DNA of 64,000 nt from CAVPMW01 sp963706515 (GTDB taxonomy: Bacteria; Chloroflexota; Anaerolineae; Anaerolineales; UBA4823), in contig CAVPMW010000006.1 in assembly GCA_963706515.1 (NCBI GenBank), forward strand, positions 1 to 64,000, in the 5' to 3' direction. The translations under genes were made by a program, and so were the position numbers. The first letter of the stretch is position 1. Each line of letters starts with the position of its first letter. The notes below the pieces were generated by a model. The model did not search any database. It saw nothing but the letters and a program-made list of their open reading frames with translations, and was not told where the DNA came from. This document shows positions 37,971 through 47,000 of this stretch, piece by piece.

Positions 37971-39362
37971 ATGGACGCACAATCTAATCACTCTTTCAAG
38001 ATCCAGCCGCTGACGCTGCGCTTTCCAGGACCCCTGGAAGACGATTTTCAGATCGATTACTTCCAGAAATCCCTGAACCACCTGCGTTTTGCGGTGGCGC
38101 TCGCAATCGTGCTGTATGCCCTGTTCGGTATCCTGGACGCGCTGATGATCCCGGCAGTGAGCGCTCAAGCGTGGTTTATCCGCTATGCCATCGTCTGTCC
38201 TTACCTGATCTTATTTCTGCTCTTCACCTGGACGCGCTATTTTCGCAAGGTGGCGCAGCCGGCGATTGCCCTCTCCGTGCTGGTAGTCGGGTTCGGGATC
38301 ATCGCCTTTACCGTCATCGCCTACCCGCCGGGAAGCTACTACTACTATGCTGGCTTGATCCTGGTGCTGATGTGGGCGTACACCGTCACGACGGCGCGCT
38401 TCATCTACGCGACTTTTGCTGCCTGGACGATCGTTATCGTTTACGAAATTGTGGCGTTTGGCGGAGGCAGCACGCCCCTGCCAATCTTGATCAGCAATAA
38501 TTTCTTCTTCCTCTCCGCCAACATCCTCGGCATGCTTGCCTGCTACCTGATCGAATATTACAAGCGCAGGGATTTCTGGCAGCGCCGCCTGCTGGAAGAA
38601 GAGCGGGCAAAATCCGAGGGGCTATTGTATAAACTGCACAGCGAGCTGGTCCTGGCCAGCGACATTCAAAAAAGCCTGATGCCCCTCCCCTATTTCGACC
38701 GGCCCGATGTAGAAATCATCTGCTACTACAAGCCGACCATCGAGATCGGCGGCGATTTTTACAGCTATCACGAGCTGGAGGACGGTCGCCTCGCTATAGC
38801 CGTTGGCGATGTGTCCGGCAACGGCATCCCGGCGGCCTTGCTCATGGCTGCCACCCAATCGCTGTTCAGCGCAACCTTCGCCCAACCCCTGGAACCCTGC
38901 GAGCGGATGAGCCATTTAGACCGGGCGCTGGTCCCTTATACCGAGCCGCGCTGCCAAAACTGTGCATTCTGTTATCTGGAGCTGGAGCATGGCCTCCTGC
39001 ATATCGTAAACGCTGGCGGCATCCCACCTTACCTGCGCACTGCGGATGGGCGGGTTGAGCGGCTGCGGGTAGAGGGCTTTCCCCTCGGGCACGGGTTTGG
39101 GGCGGAGCTCGGCTACGCAGGGGTCCAGGTCAGGCTTTCTGCCGGGGACATGATCATATTGGTCAGCGACGGGATCGTCGAAGCCAAAGATCCCCGCGGA
39201 GAAATGTTCGATTTCAAGCGCCTGGAGCAGGCGATCTCCAGCGGGCCGCATGGCAGCGCCCAGGCTATGCTCGATCACCTGGTGAAAGAGACCCTGGCTT
39301 TCGTCGGCTCGAGCGAGCTTAATGATGACCTGACCGCCCTGGTCCTGCGCGTCAAAGCCTGA
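37971..39362 (+). CDS. Membrane-bound PP2C-type phosphatase (RsbU/SpoIIE domain)
   Basis: 463 residues. Five to six TM helices in the first ~190 residues (LRFAVALAIVLYALFGIL, AIALSVLVVGFGIIAFTVIA, FLSANILGMLACYLIEYY). A short coiled linker (RRLLEEERAKSEGLLYKL) leads to the SpoIIE/RsbU domain: ASDIQKSLMPLPYF, EIGGDFYSYHEL, LAIAVGDVSGNGIPAALLM and SELNDDLTALVLRVK, with the metal-binding Asp residues present. Such enzymes dephosphorylate anti-anti-sigma factors; no partner switch gene is seen nearby. It starts 49 bp after the three-copy repeat. Confidence 0.9.
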   Translation: MDAQSNHSFKIQPLTLRFPGPLEDDFQIDYFQKSLNHLRFAVALAIVLYALFGILDALMIPAVSAQAWFIRYAIVCPYLILFLLFTWTRYFRKVAQPAIALSVLVVGFGIIAFTVIAYPPGSYYYYAGLILVLMWAYTVTTARFIYATFAAWTIVIVYEIVAFGGGSTPLPILISNNFFFLSANILGMLACYLIEYYKRRDFWQRRLLEEERAKSEGLLYKLHSELVLASDIQKSLMPLPYFDRPDVEIICYYKPTIEIGGDFYSYHELEDGRLAIAVGDVSGNGIPAALLMAATQSLFSATFAQPLEPCERMSHLDRALVPYTEPRCQNCAFCYLELEHGLLHIVNAGGIPPYLRTADGRVERLRVEGFPLGHGFGAELGYAGVQVRLSAGDMIILVSDGIVEAKDPRGEMFDFKRLEQAISSGPHGSAQAMLDHLVKETLAFVGSSELNDDLTALVLRVKA

Positions 39363-39375
39363 AGGGAGAAACCGT

Positions 39376-39628
39376 AACATGGCACTTCCCGAAATCTCAT
39401 CTTCGCCCATCGCCATTGTGAAATAAGCCCCACCCCTGCCCCTCCCCTAAATCGGGAGGGAAAATATCCGAAAACGATGAGCAGGTGGCGCCAAGGCGCC
39501 ACCTGCTCATCGTTTTCGGAATTGATTCCCCCTTCCTGGGAAGGGGTAAGGGGGTTGGGGATGATACTTATTAACAAACATGATTTACTCGAAAAGATTA
39601 ATTTCGGGGTAATTCATGTTTCGGAACT
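39376..39628. mobile_element. MITE-like palindromic element, copy C
   Basis: Left end AACATGGCACTTCCCGAAAT (about 39377), central perfect 26-bp stem 39467-39492 / 39495-39520 built on ACGATGAGCAGGTGGCGCC, flanking C-rich and G-rich blocks (39427-39460; 39527-39558), and right end TTTCGGGGTAATTCATGTTT (about 39602). The ends are inverted repeats of each other. The central stem has a different sequence from copies A, B and D. It separates the phosphatase and patatin genes. Confidence 0.85.
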
Positions 39629-39693
39629 TTTTCCTTTATTCACGACCCGTTTCCGGCAAAGAAATTGCACCCCTGTATCCGACAGGAGGAGCC

Positions 39694-40575
39694 ATGACCC
39701 AAAAAACTGCACTCGTCTTAAGCGGCGGCGGAGCGCTCGGCGCTTTCGAGGTGGGCGCTGAGAAATATGCCCGCGAGGTAAAAGGCTATCATTGGGACAT
39801 CATCTCCGGCGTTTCAGCCGGAGCCTTGAACGGCGCCATGCTGGCAGCCGGCAGGTACCAGCGGCTGTACGAGCTGTGGAACACCATCTCGAACGATCAG
39901 GTCTACACCGGCGGCTTCAACCTGCCTTCGATCATCAAGCTGCTCTTTGGGGCGCGCTCGTTCTACGGCAACCTCCCCCTGCAGAAGCTGATCGCGCAGG
40001 AGATGGTGTCGATCCAGTTCCAGGTCGAGCTGCGCTTCGGGGCAGTTTCGCTGGAGAGCGGAGAATACGTCCAGTTCGACCAGAACACGCCCGAGCTGGA
40101 TAAAGCCCTGCTCGCCTCGACCGCCATCCCGGTGGTCTGGTCGCCGGTGGATGTCTCCCCTGCCCTGCGCAACATGGTAGATGGCGGTGTGCGCCACACC
40201 AGCCCGATCGGCGGCGTGCTCGACTTCGAGCCGGACGAAGTGGTCATCATCAACTGCCAATCGAGCAGTGGGGTGCCGCCTGCCAACCCAGGCAATATTG
40301 TCCAGATCGCCCAGCGCAGCATCGATATCCTGCTCAACGGAATTTTTGCCAGCGACGTGAACGAATTCCTGCGCATCAACCAGCTGGTACAGCAGGCACA
40401 GGCGCAAGGGGTAACCCTTTACAACCCGCGCAACGGGCGTCCCTACAAGTATTTCGAATACAAGCTCATCGAGCCGGTCGCTCCGTTGGGCGACGGGCTG
40501 GACTTCTCGCAGCCCTCGGTGCAGCGCTCGCTGCAGGCCGGCTTGCGCCGCGCCCGGCAGGTGCTGAGCAGCTGA
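39694..40575 (+). CDS. Patatin-like phospholipase
   Basis: 293 residues from the ATG at 39694, which follows GGAGGA; the frame stays open upstream into the MITE-like element but that part is not credible. Oxyanion loop LSGGGALGAFEVG, nucleophile elbow ISGVSAGALNG (GxSxG) and the dyad Asp in NMVDGGVRHTSPI are all present. Lipid acyl hydrolase acting on membrane lipids is expected. No signal peptide is seen. Confidence 0.92.
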   Translation: MTQKTALVLSGGGALGAFEVGAEKYAREVKGYHWDIISGVSAGALNGAMLAAGRYQRLYELWNTISNDQVYTGGFNLPSIIKLLFGARSFYGNLPLQKLIAQEMVSIQFQVELRFGAVSLESGEYVQFDQNTPELDKALLASTAIPVVWSPVDVSPALRNMVDGGVRHTSPIGGVLDFEPDEVVIINCQSSSGVPPANPGNIVQIAQRSIDILLNGIFASDVNEFLRINQLVQQAQAQGVTLYNPRNGRPYKYFEYKLIEPVAPLGDGLDFSQPSVQRSLQAGLRRARQVLSS

Positions 40576-40585
40576 GCCGGAGCGC

Positions 40586-42081
40586 CTACTGCAGCAGGTC
40601 TTTGCGGATATACAGGTGGGTCTGGTCGTGCGCCTGGACGAGCTGGTAGTGCTCGTCCAGGTAGCTTTGTAAGCCGGGGAACTCGAACCTGCCGAACAGG
40701 ACCTGCTCCGGCTGGTAGGTCTCGATCGCCTCCAGCAGCTCGGCTTCCGTCAGGTTCCCGGTATACACCCGCTTTGAAGTGAAGGCGCCCAGCTCGGGCG
40801 GCACCGCCAGGCGGGTGCGGAAGGCGTACATCGGCATGTCGGTGACCAGCCACTGCGTGTGCGCGCGCATATTTATCGATCAGCTTGAGCAGGCGGTATT
40901 CCGTGGAGGTCGCTTTGAGCCCTTGCTCCCCCCAGTAGGCGTCGAGCTGGAACCCGGAGGCGAAGCGCGGCAGGCTGACCACCATAAAGATCCCCAGCAG
41001 GAGCAAAGTCAGCGCATAGAATAAATTTTGCGGAGCGTGCAGGCGGTGCAGCTTAAACGCCGACGCAAGCCCGCCCAGCGCCTCGCCGACCGCGCCTCCC
41101 GCCAGGATGACCGCCGGGAGCGTCACCAGCAGGGTCTGGTGCGCCCACACCGGCGATTCCCGCCACAGCAGCAGGAAGCCGCTCGCCATCCAGGCTGCCG
41201 GGTACAGAGCCAGCCACCTGCGTGCGCGCAGGGCGAAGGCGAGACCCAATATCGCCAGTCCCAAAACCCACCAGGCGCCGCCGAGCTGGTCTCTGCAGCG
41301 TGTAAGCGCCCACCTCTTGGAAGAGCCGGTTTTCGAAGGCGGTCAGGTGCGGCGCAATGAGCTGAGAGAGGTTCGCCGGGCCGACCGTAACGAGCAAAAC
41401 GCCTGCCACGACCAGCGCAAACAGCGCCGACCAGGCGGCTGCCGGGAGCAGCGCTTTGAGCAGCGCTGGGAGCCACCTGCCGTCTCCGCGCAGGCGGGCA
41501 ACCTCTCCGGCAAAGATGCCCACGGCAAAGACCGGCGCCAGGACTCCGGCGAACAGCTTGGTCAGGGCCGCGAGGGAGAGCGCCAGGGCGGAAGCGACCA
41601 GCCAGGGGTAGGCATGGCGGCGGTGCCAGTAAGCCAGCGCCACCAAAGCCAGCATCGCCCAGGTCAATGCCGGCAAGCCAATCATGGCGGAGACGCTCAA
41701 GGAGAGGTAGCCGGGCAGCAGCAGGAGCAGGAAAGCGCCAGCCAGGGCGTGCAGGTCGCCCCACACCAGTCGCAGGTAGTGGGTGATCCCCCAGAGGAGC
41801 GCACAGGAGAAGAGCAGCACGAGCAGACGGGCGGCATTCACGCTCAACCCCGCCAGGCGGAACTCGCCCGCCAGCAGGTAGGTGAACAGGGGCGGCTGGT
41901 CGCTCCACACCAGGCGGTACAGCGGGAAACCGCGGAGCAGCAGCAGGGCTTTGATCAGGTTGACCCCTTCGTCGAAGTCCATCTCGAAGGACTGGCGGAA
42001 GGGGTAGAAGAAATACATCCCGCAGAACAAGCCCAGCGGCAAGCCGAGGTTCCAGGCGAGTGATTTAAGGATGCGTTTCAT
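40586..42081 (-). CDS. Polytopic glycosyltransferase (GT39/PMT-like, ArnT type), two frameshifts
   Basis: About 500 residues with eight or more TM helices. After TM1 the loop FRQSFEMDFDEGVNLIKALL holds the acidic motif DFDEG, the expected catalytic region of GT-C enzymes using lipid-linked sugars. PLYRLVWSDQPPLFTYLLAG follows, typical for the family. Frame changes near 41285 and 40865 lead through ALTLLLLGIFMVVSLPRFAS to a soluble C-terminal domain (YRLLKLIDKY, TDMPMYAFRTRLAVPPELG). Acceptor unknown. Confidence 0.8.
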
Positions 42082-42371
42082 AAAAGGTAATATTCTTCAA
42101 TATGAACCACCTTCACAAGATCATAACACTATCAGCAGTGTATATGGTTTCTCGTGAATAAAAAGAGCCTCATAATCTATCGATTTTCTGAAAAGCGGTT
42201 TGCTTACTTCAGTGAGCTGCTTAAAACCTGAATTCCAGCCATGAATTATGTCAGGTATTCCCCCTCAAGCCAGAAGGTTTGCCATCCAATCTGCTTACCG
42301 GAACGAATAGCTGCTCCGCACCGGATGAATTTTCATACCATGCTGTAATGGATCAGTAGGCGATTACCCAG

Positions 42372-44342
42372 CTAAGGACAAGGGATTACTCGCACTGCGT
42401 CGCTGCCTGCCATGCGCCGTGCGTCATACAGGACCCCGCGCAGAAAGCCACGCGTAGATCCGCAGGTGAATCCAGCTGCTCGCAGTTCGAACATACATAC
42501 CAGGTCGGGTAATCCGTCGCCGTTTACATCGTTCGCGGAACACAGCAGCTTCCCCAAAGGCTGGCTGCGTTGCAGTGAATTTTCCCAGCCGGTCGCCCCA
42601 AAAGTCAGGCTGTTTCGGTCAACCAGGAGGGGAGCATCGAAGCCCGGTTGGGACAGGATTGCAACCGGAATGGTGTTGAGGCTGTTAATATCGATCGTGT
42701 TGATCGGGTAGCTCTTGGGTCTGATGTCGAGGAGGAGCATCACGTCGCCTGTCTCGAGTGGGCCCATTTCGTAGGCCCCAAGGTCACATCCAGGTCCTAC
42801 CGGGCGCGGCTCACCGCGCTGGTCCACCGGCGGGCAGTCCGGGTCCTGGGCAGCATCCACAGCTGGACTCCCATAAAGAAGTGCATAAGTCTGGGTCGGA
42901 CCGCCATTATCAGCCAGCACTCCGAGAATCGGATTGGCAACGCTGAAACCAACACACGAGCCATCATCTGACATATCAGGGCCAATAGCCGAGAGCGAGC
43001 TCGAGCAGCTCCGGCCAGTTTTCGTGCGAGCAATCACGCTGCGTTCGATTTCCAAAGTGCCGCTATTGGCGATCGCCCCTCCAGCTGGATCATCCAGCCG
43101 ATTATCAGCAAATGTGGAATAGGCGATGCTCATACTACCGAAATTGCGGATCGCCGCCCCATCGGAATACGGAGTCTCATAACTTGCATAATTGCCGGAG
43201 AATGTGCTGTTCAAAACCTGTGCGGTGCCATTGTTGAAGATACCACCGCCGCCCTGATCGGAGCCAGTATTGGATTTCAGCGTGCTGCTCTCAACCCTCA
43301 GCTCTCCGCTGTTCAGGATAGCCCCGCCGTAATGACCGCCTCCATTTCCGTCGAACGTGGTTTCTTCAACGGTGGCAGAGGAAGTCGGGCCATTTTGAAT
43401 TGCTCCCCCCCACTTTGCGTGGTTACTTGAGAATGTGCCGCCTGTGATCTGCATGGTACCGTAGTTCGAAATCGCGCCGCCATCGTTATTGACAAAGTTG
43501 CCTGCAAAGCGCGTGTTGTTGATTACCATGTCGCCATGGTGATTGGAGATGGCTCCGCCTAAATCGTATCCGCCCTGGTTGCCCTCGAAATTGCTATCCC
43601 GGATCTCCAAATGACCTCGGCTATAAATGGCGCCGCCTTCGAAGAATGCTCGATTGTTCCTGAGTAAAACCGCATTTAGCCTCGCAGAGCCAATGGAGTA
43701 GATCGCTCCCCCTTCGGATACGCCTCCATTTGTCTCAAAAGAACTATTATGAATGTCCAGCGAACCAGTATTATAGATCGCGCCTCCTTGACCCCCATAG
43801 GATGTATTCCCGGTGAAAGAACTATTGGAGACCACAAGGTCGCCAGTATTGTAGATGGCACTACCAAATGCAGCATCATTCGATAGGAAGGAGCAACCCT
43901 GGATTTCCAGCGCGCCGCCGTTCAGAATTGCTCCCCCACGGTCGGCATACCCAGCTTGGAAGACGAGGTCCTTAGCCCGCCAGGTTACACCGGCAGGTGC
44001 CTCGAAAATACGAAATGTGCTATCCGCGTGTTTATCGATTAATTGGCCCTTGCCATCTATAGACAGGTCTTCAGCAATGACTGGCAGCGGTCTGGCAAGT
44101 GTGATGGCTCCTACGATATCAAAAACAATCGCATCAGGTCCGGCAATCGTGTTGGCGCTTTCGATGGCATCGCGCAACGTGCCGGGGCCTGCATCTGCCG
44201 TACTTGTTACGGTAAGCGTGGTGGCGAACTGCGGTGCGGCCTGTGCTCTGAGTGGCGGGGTAACATCACGGCTGCCAATCAGCAGGATGCTGGAAGTCAG
44301 AACCAGCCTGGCAGTCAGTTGGAGAACAGCTTTAATCTTCAT
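42372..44342 (-). CDS. Secreted right-handed beta-helix protein
   Basis: 656 residues from the ATG at 44342 (GGGAGA upstream). Signal peptide ARLVLTSSILLIGSRDV to LRAQA. TLTVTSTADAGPGTLRDAIE is the usual opening of bacterial polymorphic/parallel beta-helix proteins (CSLREAI-type). About ten rungs follow with GGAIYN/GGAISN repeats and SSFTGN motifs. A choice-of-anchor motif NGGPTQTYALLYGSPAVDA and a C-terminal domain with DVNGDGLPDLVCMF (Ca-binding-like) end the protein. A surface adhesin or polysaccharide-binding role is inferred. The 290 bp downstream (42082-42371) show nothing clear. Confidence 0.8.
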   Translation of the reverse strand: MKIKAVLQLTARLVLTSSILLIGSRDVTPPLRAQAAPQFATTLTVTSTADAGPGTLRDAIESANTIAGPDAIVFDIVGAITLARPLPVIAEDLSIDGKGQLIDKHADSTFRIFEAPAGVTWRAKDLVFQAGYADRGGAILNGGALEIQGCSFLSNDAAFGSAIYNTGDLVVSNSSFTGNTSYGGQGGAIYNTGSLDIHNSSFETNGGVSEGGAIYSIGSARLNAVLLRNNRAFFEGGAIYSRGHLEIRDSNFEGNQGGYDLGGAISNHHGDMVINNTRFAGNFVNNDGGAISNYGTMQITGGTFSSNHAKWGGAIQNGPTSSATVEETTFDGNGGGHYGGAILNSGELRVESSTLKSNTGSDQGGGGIFNNGTAQVLNSTFSGNYASYETPYSDGAAIRNFGSMSIAYSTFADNRLDDPAGGAIANSGTLEIERSVIARTKTGRSCSSSLSAIGPDMSDDGSCVGFSVANPILGVLADNGGPTQTYALLYGSPAVDAAQDPDCPPVDQRGEPRPVGPGCDLGAYEMGPLETGDVMLLLDIRPKSYPINTIDINSLNTIPVAILSQPGFDAPLLVDRNSLTFGATGWENSLQRSQPLGKLLCSANDVNGDGLPDLVCMFELRAAGFTCGSTRGFLRGVLYDARRMAGSDAVRVIPCP

Positions 44343-44846
44343 AGTTATCTCCCAATTCCGGAATAAATCTGGTGGAAACCACACACTGCTTGCCCGCTGC
44401 TGTGGTTTCTAACTGGACCTCCAGTATTGCATACAATTTGTCGCTAGAGATAGGTAAGGATGCACGCGTCACGCTCTCCCTTTCTGGTCTTACCTGAATT
44501 AATCCGAATGGGCAGAAACGCAGCAGTGTTAAATTCGAAGAATTAATCCAATGGAGTTTTTCTCTACAAATATTTTATATATAAATATCTGCGGGATAAC
44601 AAGTGATTTAAATAATGGTTACTGTAATACAACTGGGTGAAAAAGAATATGCGTTCGTACAGACGACTTGAGCAGCTTGCTCTCACCCCGCAGATGAACA
44701 AATCCGAGCCTATATCGACATTACTTTGCAGCCGTAACTGAACCAATTAATGAGCGCAAAGGGTTGGCTTCCTCCCTATTATCTACTTTCAAGCTGTTCC
44801 TAAGTCATTGCCTGCCTTTTACAATCCATTTTTCTGCAGTCAACGC
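44343..44846. other. AT-rich intergenic stretch without supported gene
   Basis: About 500 bp upstream of the beta-helix gene. It contains an AT-rich region (44560-44590) that may hold the promoter of that gene, and no ORF with a ribosome binding site and codon pattern like the neighbours. Confidence 0.5.
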
Positions 44847-44987
44847 GTAGGTTGGGTTGAGGGGCGTGCCATCGAGTAAATTTACCTGTTAACCCTCGCC
44901 CCGAAACCCAACAACATACCTCGACGTTGGGTTTCGCTTTGCACCCTGAAAATTTACGCTGTTAATATACCGCTCAACCCAACCTAC
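44847..44987. repeat. REP-like element with GTTGGGTT inverted repeats
   Basis: Perfect 15-bp terminal inverted repeats GTAGGTTGGGTTGAG (44847-44861) and CTCAACCCAACCTAC (44973-44987) enclose an inner hairpin GAAACCCAAC / GTTGGGTTTC (44903-44912, 44926-44935). The motif is the type of short palindromic repeat seen between genes in many bacteria. No transposase is inside, so it would be mobilised in trans if at all. Confidence 0.85.
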
Positions 44988-45068
44988 CAGATTTCCGCCC
45001 TTCCGAGCCCCCGGATTTAAAGGTGATAAAATGGTTTGTTTTTACCGCCCTACACCCGGAGGAAATTC

Positions 45069-45570
45069 ATGAGCAGCCTGGCCAACCCGCGCACGGTAAG
45101 CTGATAACCTGGTCGTCAGCCTGGGATACGAGCTGCAGGTCGATGGTGAAGTGATCGACTCTTCTCTGGAAGAAGGTCCGATCGAGTTCATCCAGGGCGC
45201 CGGCGAGATCATCCCCGGCCTGGAATCCGCGCTATACGGGATGCAGGTGGGCGAGAGCAAAAAGATAGCCGTTCCCCCCGAGCAGGGCTATGGAGCGTAC
45301 GACCCGGAAGCCTATGCCGAGATCCCCCGCCGGGATTTCCCCGAGGACGTGCCCCTAGAACGGGACGTGGAGCTGCAGCTGGGCGACGAGAAGGGTCACG
45401 AGATCGAGGCTTACATCGAGAGCTGGGATGAAGAGCGCGTCCGCTTCAACCTCAACCACCGGCTGGCGGGTAAAACCCTGCATTTCACCGTCACCGTGCT
45501 GAACCTGCGCCAGCCCACGCCTTCGGAGCTGGAGCACGGGCACGTGCACACTGCCGGACATCACCACTAA
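45069..45570 (+). CDS. slyD: FKBP-type peptidyl-prolyl isomerase SlyD, frameshifted near start
   Basis: About 166 residues. The ATG at 45069 follows GGAGG; a one-base shift near 45098 joins the start to ADNLVVSLGYELQVDGEVID. The FKBP half has IEFIQGAGEIIPGLESALYG and ESKKIAVPPEQGYGAYDPEA. An inserted-flap chaperone domain follows (EDVPLERDVELQLGDEKG to VRFNLNHRLAGKTLHFTVTV), then a His-rich tail GHVHTAGHHH that can bind metal. Folding helper in the cytoplasm. Confidence 0.92.
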
Positions 45571-45596
45571 GCCAAATAAATTGAGCTAATCCAAAA

Positions 45597-46240
45597 TCAT
45601 AAGAGCACCAGCCCGCGCTGCACCCCCACTCGCACTGCCTCAGCCCGGTTGGTCGCGCCCAGCTTGGCGTAGATCGCCGAGACGTGGAATTTCACCGTGT
45701 GCTCGCTGATTCCCAGGCGGGCGGCGATCTGCTTGTTCGCCAGTCCCTGGGTCAGGAGCTGCAGCACTTCGCTTTCCCGCCCGGTCAGCTCCTCCACGGG
45801 CTGGTCCTGCTCGCCGGTTATCCCAAGGCTGCCGCTCTGCACCAGCAGCCGCTGCACCATCGCCGGGCGCACCAGCTCCGGCGTGCCCACCAGCAGCCCT
45901 GGTCCAGCGCCTGCAGGGCGGCTGCCAGCTCATCCTCGCTGGAATCCAGCGGCAGAGCGCCCCAGGCGCGCACCGGCAGGTCTAACAGCAGGCGCGCTTC
46001 CTCAGGGCGCTCAGCCAGCAGCAGCAGCGCCAGCCGCTCCCCGTAGGGCGCCAGCGCCTGAGCCAGCCCCGGCGTAGCGAGCGCCTCGCCGGTGAGCAGC
46101 AGGGTATCCGCCTGCGCCAGGGCCGGCTCCAGGTCAGCCAGCGCGGCGGCTTCCCAGACCACTTCGATCCCGGCAGCCGCCAGCAGGGCGCTCAGCCCGG
46201 CGCGCACCGCCAGGATCGGCGCCAGGATAGCCACCCGCAT
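45597..46240 (-). CDS. LuxR/NarL-type regulator with degenerate receiver, frameshifted
   Basis: About 214 residues. The C-terminal HTH is intact: ELTGRESEVLQLLTQGLANK, QIAARLGISEHTVKFHVSAI and YAKLGATNRAEAVRVGV. The N-terminal domain is receiver-like in length and pattern but lacks the acidic pocket (ILAPILAVRAGLSALLAA) and the phospho-Asp (ADTLLLTGEAL), so it is unlikely to be phosphorylated. A frame change near 45895 joins AALQALDQG to LLVGTPELVRPAMVQRLL. It is last in a row with two HtrA-like proteases. Confidence 0.85.
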
Positions 46241-46283
46241 CAGGGGCGCTCCTCGATCCAGGCTGGGGAACAGCGCTTGCCCA

Positions 46284-46994
46284 TCACACTTTTACGTTCT
46301 TCTTTCTCCCGAAAGGCGTGCCATAGGTCACATTATACGGCAGCTCTTTGATCGCCTGCTCGGCGAAGGCGCTGGCAACGTGGCTGGCGAGCGCCACACC
46401 CCGGTCGCCGCCCACGATCATGGTATTGATGCCGACCACCGCCCCGGCCATATTGACCAGCGGTCCGCCTGAGTTGCCCGGAGCCAGGCGGGCGTCGCTG
46501 TGCAGCACGTCCACCTCGCCACGCGGCCCATCCGTGCGCGCTTTGCCCATCCCGCTGATGATCCCGCCGGAGACGTAGTTGCGCTCGCCCCAGGGGTGCC
46601 CGACCGCCCACACGAGCTGCCCCACCCTCAGGCTGCGCGCGTCGGCGATCAGCGCCGGGTGCAGGCTCAGCTCCGCTGACAGCTCCGCCGGGTCCGCTTC
46701 GATCTGCACCAGGGCCATGTCGATCTCGGGGTCCTGGGCGGCGACCCGGGCGGGCAGAGTGATGCCGTCCGGCAGGCTCACCTGCAGCCTGCCGTGCCGC
46801 ACCACGTGGTAGTTGGTCAGCAGCAGCCCGTCGCTGCGATAAACGATCCCGGCTCCCGCGCCGTGGCGTCCGCTCTGGATGACCACCAGGCTTTGCTGTA
46901 CTCGCCTGACCAGGTCGCCTGCCGCCTCCGCCAGCGAGCCGGGGAATCCGTCTGCTCCTTGGAATAGATTCGTTTTATCCATCATCTCATCCAT
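46284..46994 (-). CDS. Trypsin-like serine protease (HtrA type, no PDZ)
   Basis: 236 residues. Catalytic triad: His in LLTNYHVVRHG, Asp in DPEIDMALVQIE, Ser in APGNSGGPLVNMAG. The fold matches HtrA/DegP protease domains, but there is no PDZ domain, signal peptide or TM segment, so it looks cytoplasmic. Second of a three-gene minus-strand run: it follows the PDZ protease by 6 bp and precedes the LuxR-type regulator by 43 bp. Confidence 0.87.
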   Translation of the reverse strand: MDEMMDKTNLFQGADGFPGSLAEAAGDLVRRVQQSLVVIQSGRHGAGAGIVYRSDGLLLTNYHVVRHGRLQVSLPDGITLPARVAAQDPEIDMALVQIEADPAELSAELSLHPALIADARSLRVGQLVWAVGHPWGERNYVSGGIISGMGKARTDGPRGEVDVLHSDARLAPGNSGGPLVNMAGAVVGINTMIVGGDRGVALASHVASAFAEQAIKELPYNVTYGTPFGRKKNVKV

Positions 46995-47000
46995 CCAGGA

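Noticed and set aside
39616..39693. Upstream extension of the patatin frame
   Set aside because: The extra residues come from the end of the MITE-like element; the ATG at 39694 has a strong ribosome binding site and begins at the family start.
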